A stretch of DNA of 7,775 nt, taken from the NCBI GenBank assembly GCA_002332715.1, contig DDBE01000036.1, forward strand, positions 2,322 through 10,096, in the 5' to 3' direction. The position numbers and the translations under genes are program-made. Shown piece after piece: positions 6,359 through 7,775 of the stretch. The notes under the pieces were generated by a model. The model saw nothing but the letters and a program-made list of their open reading frames with translations, did no database searches and had not been told where the DNA came from. The stretch is from Flavobacteriales bacterium UBA2040 (lineage in GTDB: Bacteria > Bacteroidota > Bacteroidia > Flavobacteriales_D > Crocinitomicaceae). Every line of letters starts with the position of its first letter. Positions within the stretch are counted from its first letter, which is position 1.

Positions 6359-7441
6359 ATGAAAAAACTAACATTAAACGATCAACACATCGCCATGGGC
6401 GGAAAAATGGTTCCTTTTACTGGATTCGATATGCCGGTTCAATTCGAAGGAGTCAATGCAGAACACGAAACAGTGCGCAACACAGTAGGAGTTTTTGATG
6501 TGAGTCACATGGGTGAATTTTTAATCTCTGGGCCAACGGCTTTGGATTTAATTCAAAAAATCTCGACGAATGATGCGACCGCATTAACAGTTGGAAGAGC
6601 ACAATACTCGTGCATGCCGAACGGAAAAGGTGGAATTGTGGACGATTTGATCATTTATTTGATAAAAGAAGAACAGTACTTATTGGTTGTAAATGCTTCA
6701 AACATTGACAAAGATTGGGATTGGATTTCTTCACACAACTCAATGAAAGCGGAAATGAAAAATCTTTCTGATGATTATTCTCTTCTTGCTATTCAAGGTC
6801 CAAAAGCAGTTGAAGCAATGCAGTCTTTATCAAGCATAGATTTGTCGGATATCAAATATTACCACTTCGAAGTAGCTGATTTTGCTGGAATCGAACACGT
6901 TATCATTTCTGCTACAGGTTATACAGGTTCAGGTGGATTCGAAATTTATTGTAAAAACAATGAAGTTGCTCAAGTATATGCTAAGGTATTGGAAGCTGGG
7001 GCAGATTTCGGTATTAAACCAATAGGTTTGGCAGCTAGAGACACACTTCGTTTAGAAATGGGATTCTGTCTTTATGGTAATGATATCGACGAAACGACAT
7101 CACCACTGGAAGCTGGATTGGGTTGGATTACAAAATTCACGAAAGACTTCGTTGATGCTGATTTCTTAGCGAAACAAAAAGAAGAAGGTGTGAAACGCAA
7201 ACTAGTTGCCTTCGAAATGGTCGACAGAGGAATTCCCCGTCACGATTACGAAATTCACGATGCAGCTGGAAATAAAATTGGACACGTTACATCTGGAACA
7301 ATGTCACCAAGCATGAAAATCGCAATTGGTCTAGGCTATGTTACTTTGGATCATGCTGCCATGGATTCAGATATTTATATTTCTATTCGTGACAAAGGTG
7401 TGAAAGCGAAGGTGGTAAAATTGCCGTTTTATAAGAAATAA
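6359..7441 (+). CDS. gcvT: Aminomethyltransferase, glycine cleavage system T-protein
   Basis: GcvT takes the aminomethyl group carried on lipoyl-GcvH and, with tetrahydrofolate, releases ammonia and forms 5,10-methylene-tetrahydrofolate; cytoplasmic. The 360-residue length is typical. Landmarks: N-terminal H-x-A-M-G-G-K-M-V-P-F-x-G-F-D-M-P (10-26), VGVFDVSHMGE (43-53), G-R-A-Q-Y-S-C-M (79-86), GGIVDDLIIY (91-100) holding the conserved aspartates that include the family's catalytic Asp, VVNASNIDKD (110-119), AIQGPKA (144-150), ATGYTGSGGFEIY (185-197), GLAARDTLRLEMG (223-235), ETTSPLEAGLGW (245-256) and TSGTMSPS (311-318). No frameshift or missing landmark was seen. It has its own promoter and ends before a strong terminator, so it appears monocistronic; gcvH and gcvP are not in the window. 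The neighbouring DAO-family gene is of a type fused to GcvT-like domains in dimethylglycine/sarcosine dehydrogenases, which may be coincidence. Confidence 0.98.
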   Translation: MKKLTLNDQHIAMGGKMVPFTGFDMPVQFEGVNAEHETVRNTVGVFDVSHMGEFLISGPTALDLIQKISTNDATALTVGRAQYSCMPNGKGGIVDDLIIYLIKEEQYLLVVNASNIDKDWDWISSHNSMKAEMKNLSDDYSLLAIQGPKAVEAMQSLSSIDLSDIKYYHFEVADFAGIEHVIISATGYTGSGGFEIYCKNNEVAQVYAKVLEAGADFGIKPIGLAARDTLRLEMGFCLYGNDIDETTSPLEAGLGWITKFTKDFVDADFLAKQKEEGVKRKLVAFEMVDRGIPRHDYEIHDAAGNKIGHVTSGTMSPSMKIAIGLGYVTLDHAAMDSDIYISIRDKGVKAKVVKLPFYKK

Positions 7442-7445
7442 AATA

Positions 7446-7535
7446 TTGACTGTTATTATTGACCATTGACGTTGACCAACTCGAAGTAATATTGCCAATG
7501 GTTAAATGTCATCGTCAACAGTCTCAATAATTATT
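7446..7535. repeat. TTGAC-rich imperfect inverted repeat between gcvT and mdh
   Basis: TTGAC occurs four times, at 7446, 7459, 7466 and 7472. The right side carries complements: GGTTAA (7499-7504), CGTCAA (7513-7518), AACAG (7517-7521) and TCTCAATAAT. TTGACCA (7472-7478) can pair with TGGTTAA (7498-7504) with one G-T wobble, and TTGACG (7466-7471) with CGTCAA exactly. The whole could fold as a long, interrupted hairpin just upstream of the terminator. It might be a degraded small repeat element; origin unknown. Confidence 0.4.
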
Positions 7536-7540
7536 GAATA

Positions 7541-7572
7541 AAAAAAGCCCGACATTTCGATCGGGCTTTTTT
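7541..7572. terminator. Bidirectional rho-independent terminator between gcvT and mdh
   Basis: AAAAAAGCCCGA (7541-7552) and TCGGGCTTTTTT (7561-7572) form a perfect 12-bp inverted repeat around an 8-base loop. The GC core is flanked by A-run and T-run, so it yields a stem plus U-tract in both orientations and can serve the convergent gcvT (plus) and mdh (minus) genes. Confidence 0.93.
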
Positions 7573-7591
7573 ATAATGAGATATTAGATAT

Positions 7592-7775
7592 TTATCCTGC
7601 AACATTCATGTTATCCAAAACAGACATAACGCCTCTAACGGCTACTGCTGATTCTTCCAACAATGCTTTTTCATCTGCATTCAAATCCAATTCGATGATT
7701 TTTTCGATTCCTCCTTTTCCAAGGATTACAGGAACACCTAAGTAAATATCTTTCATTCCGTATTCACCGTCCAAC
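7592..7775 (-). CDS. mdh: Malate dehydrogenase, C-terminal end (5' part outside window)
   Basis: Sixty-one codons at the right edge, minus strand, reading through to TAA at 7592-7594. The sequence L-D-G-E-Y-G followed by [20 protein letters not shown] and then [20 protein letters not shown] matches the C-terminal region of NAD-dependent malate/lactate-type dehydrogenases (the GEYG-x-x-D-x-x-x-G-V-P-x-x-L-G-x-x-G-x-E-K-I-I-E pattern). This corresponds to roughly the last fifth of a protein of about 310 residues; the NAD-binding fold and catalytic His/Arg/Asp lie outside. Family role: reversible oxidation of malate to oxaloacetate in the TCA cycle, cytoplasmic. The TTG at 7774-7772 is an internal Leu codon, not a start. 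The gene is convergent with gcvT and shares its terminator. Confidence 0.88.
   Translation of the reverse strand, partial: LDGEYGMKDIYLGVPVILGKGGIEKIIELDLNADEKALLEESAVAVRGVMSVLDNMNVAG

Noticed and set aside
7772..7774. TTG as a start codon of a 60-residue minus-strand protein
   Set aside because: The translation matches the interior of the malate dehydrogenase C-terminal region, where this codon encodes Leu. The frame simply continues beyond the window.
1..7775. CRISPR arrays, insertion sequences, tRNA/rRNA genes, or a defence system
   Set aside because: No regularly spaced direct DNA repeats, transposase, terminal inverted repeats or tRNA-like cloverleaf were seen on reading both strands. 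The only regular repetition is at protein level in the giant gene.

Overview
The window looks like chromosomal DNA from a member of the Bacteroidota, most likely a flavobacterium-like organism. It is AT-rich and its genes lack clear Shine-Dalgarno sequences. There is an exact Bacteroidota-type -7 promoter element (TAnnTTTG) ahead of gcvT. The protein families also fit: a secreted TPR/coiled-coil giant with a carboxypeptidase-regulatory-like N-terminus, a lipoprotein ApbE, and a Bacteroidota-style malate dehydrogenase C-terminus. The species cannot be named from the sequence alone.

Layout, left to right. (1) Positions 1-457, minus strand: the N-terminal 152 residues of an ApbE-type FAD:protein FMN transferase lipoprotein, cut by the left edge. 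(2) Positions 390-4835, minus strand: a 1481-residue exported protein. It has a signal peptide, a beta-sandwich domain, thirteen TPR-like repeats with a period of about 60 residues, a 451-residue proline-free helical region and a short C-terminal beta module. Its 3' end overlaps the start of apbE by 68 bp, so the two are probably one transcription unit. (3) Positions 4836-4993: a divergent intergenic region with a tandem 11-bp repeat and a small palindrome. (4) Positions 4994-6127 plus stop, plus strand: a DAO-family FAD-dependent oxidoreductase. The longer start at 4853 is judged wrong. (5) Positions 6131-6358: a spacer with a possible weak terminator and a good gcvT promoter. (6) Positions 6359-7441, plus strand: gcvT, the glycine cleavage system T-protein. 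(7) Positions 7442-7591: a TTGAC-rich imperfect inverted repeat, then a strong bidirectional terminator. (8) Positions 7592-7775, minus strand: the C-terminal end of malate dehydrogenase, cut by the right edge.

gcvT and mdh are housekeeping central-metabolism genes. The oxidoreductase is of unknown substrate; it and gcvT belong to the two families that are fused in sarcosine/dimethylglycine dehydrogenases, but here they appear to be separate transcription units. The least understood part is the giant repeat protein and its overlap with apbE. It is the best candidate for something undescribed in this window. Nothing here resembles a mobile element, CRISPR array, RNA gene or defence system.
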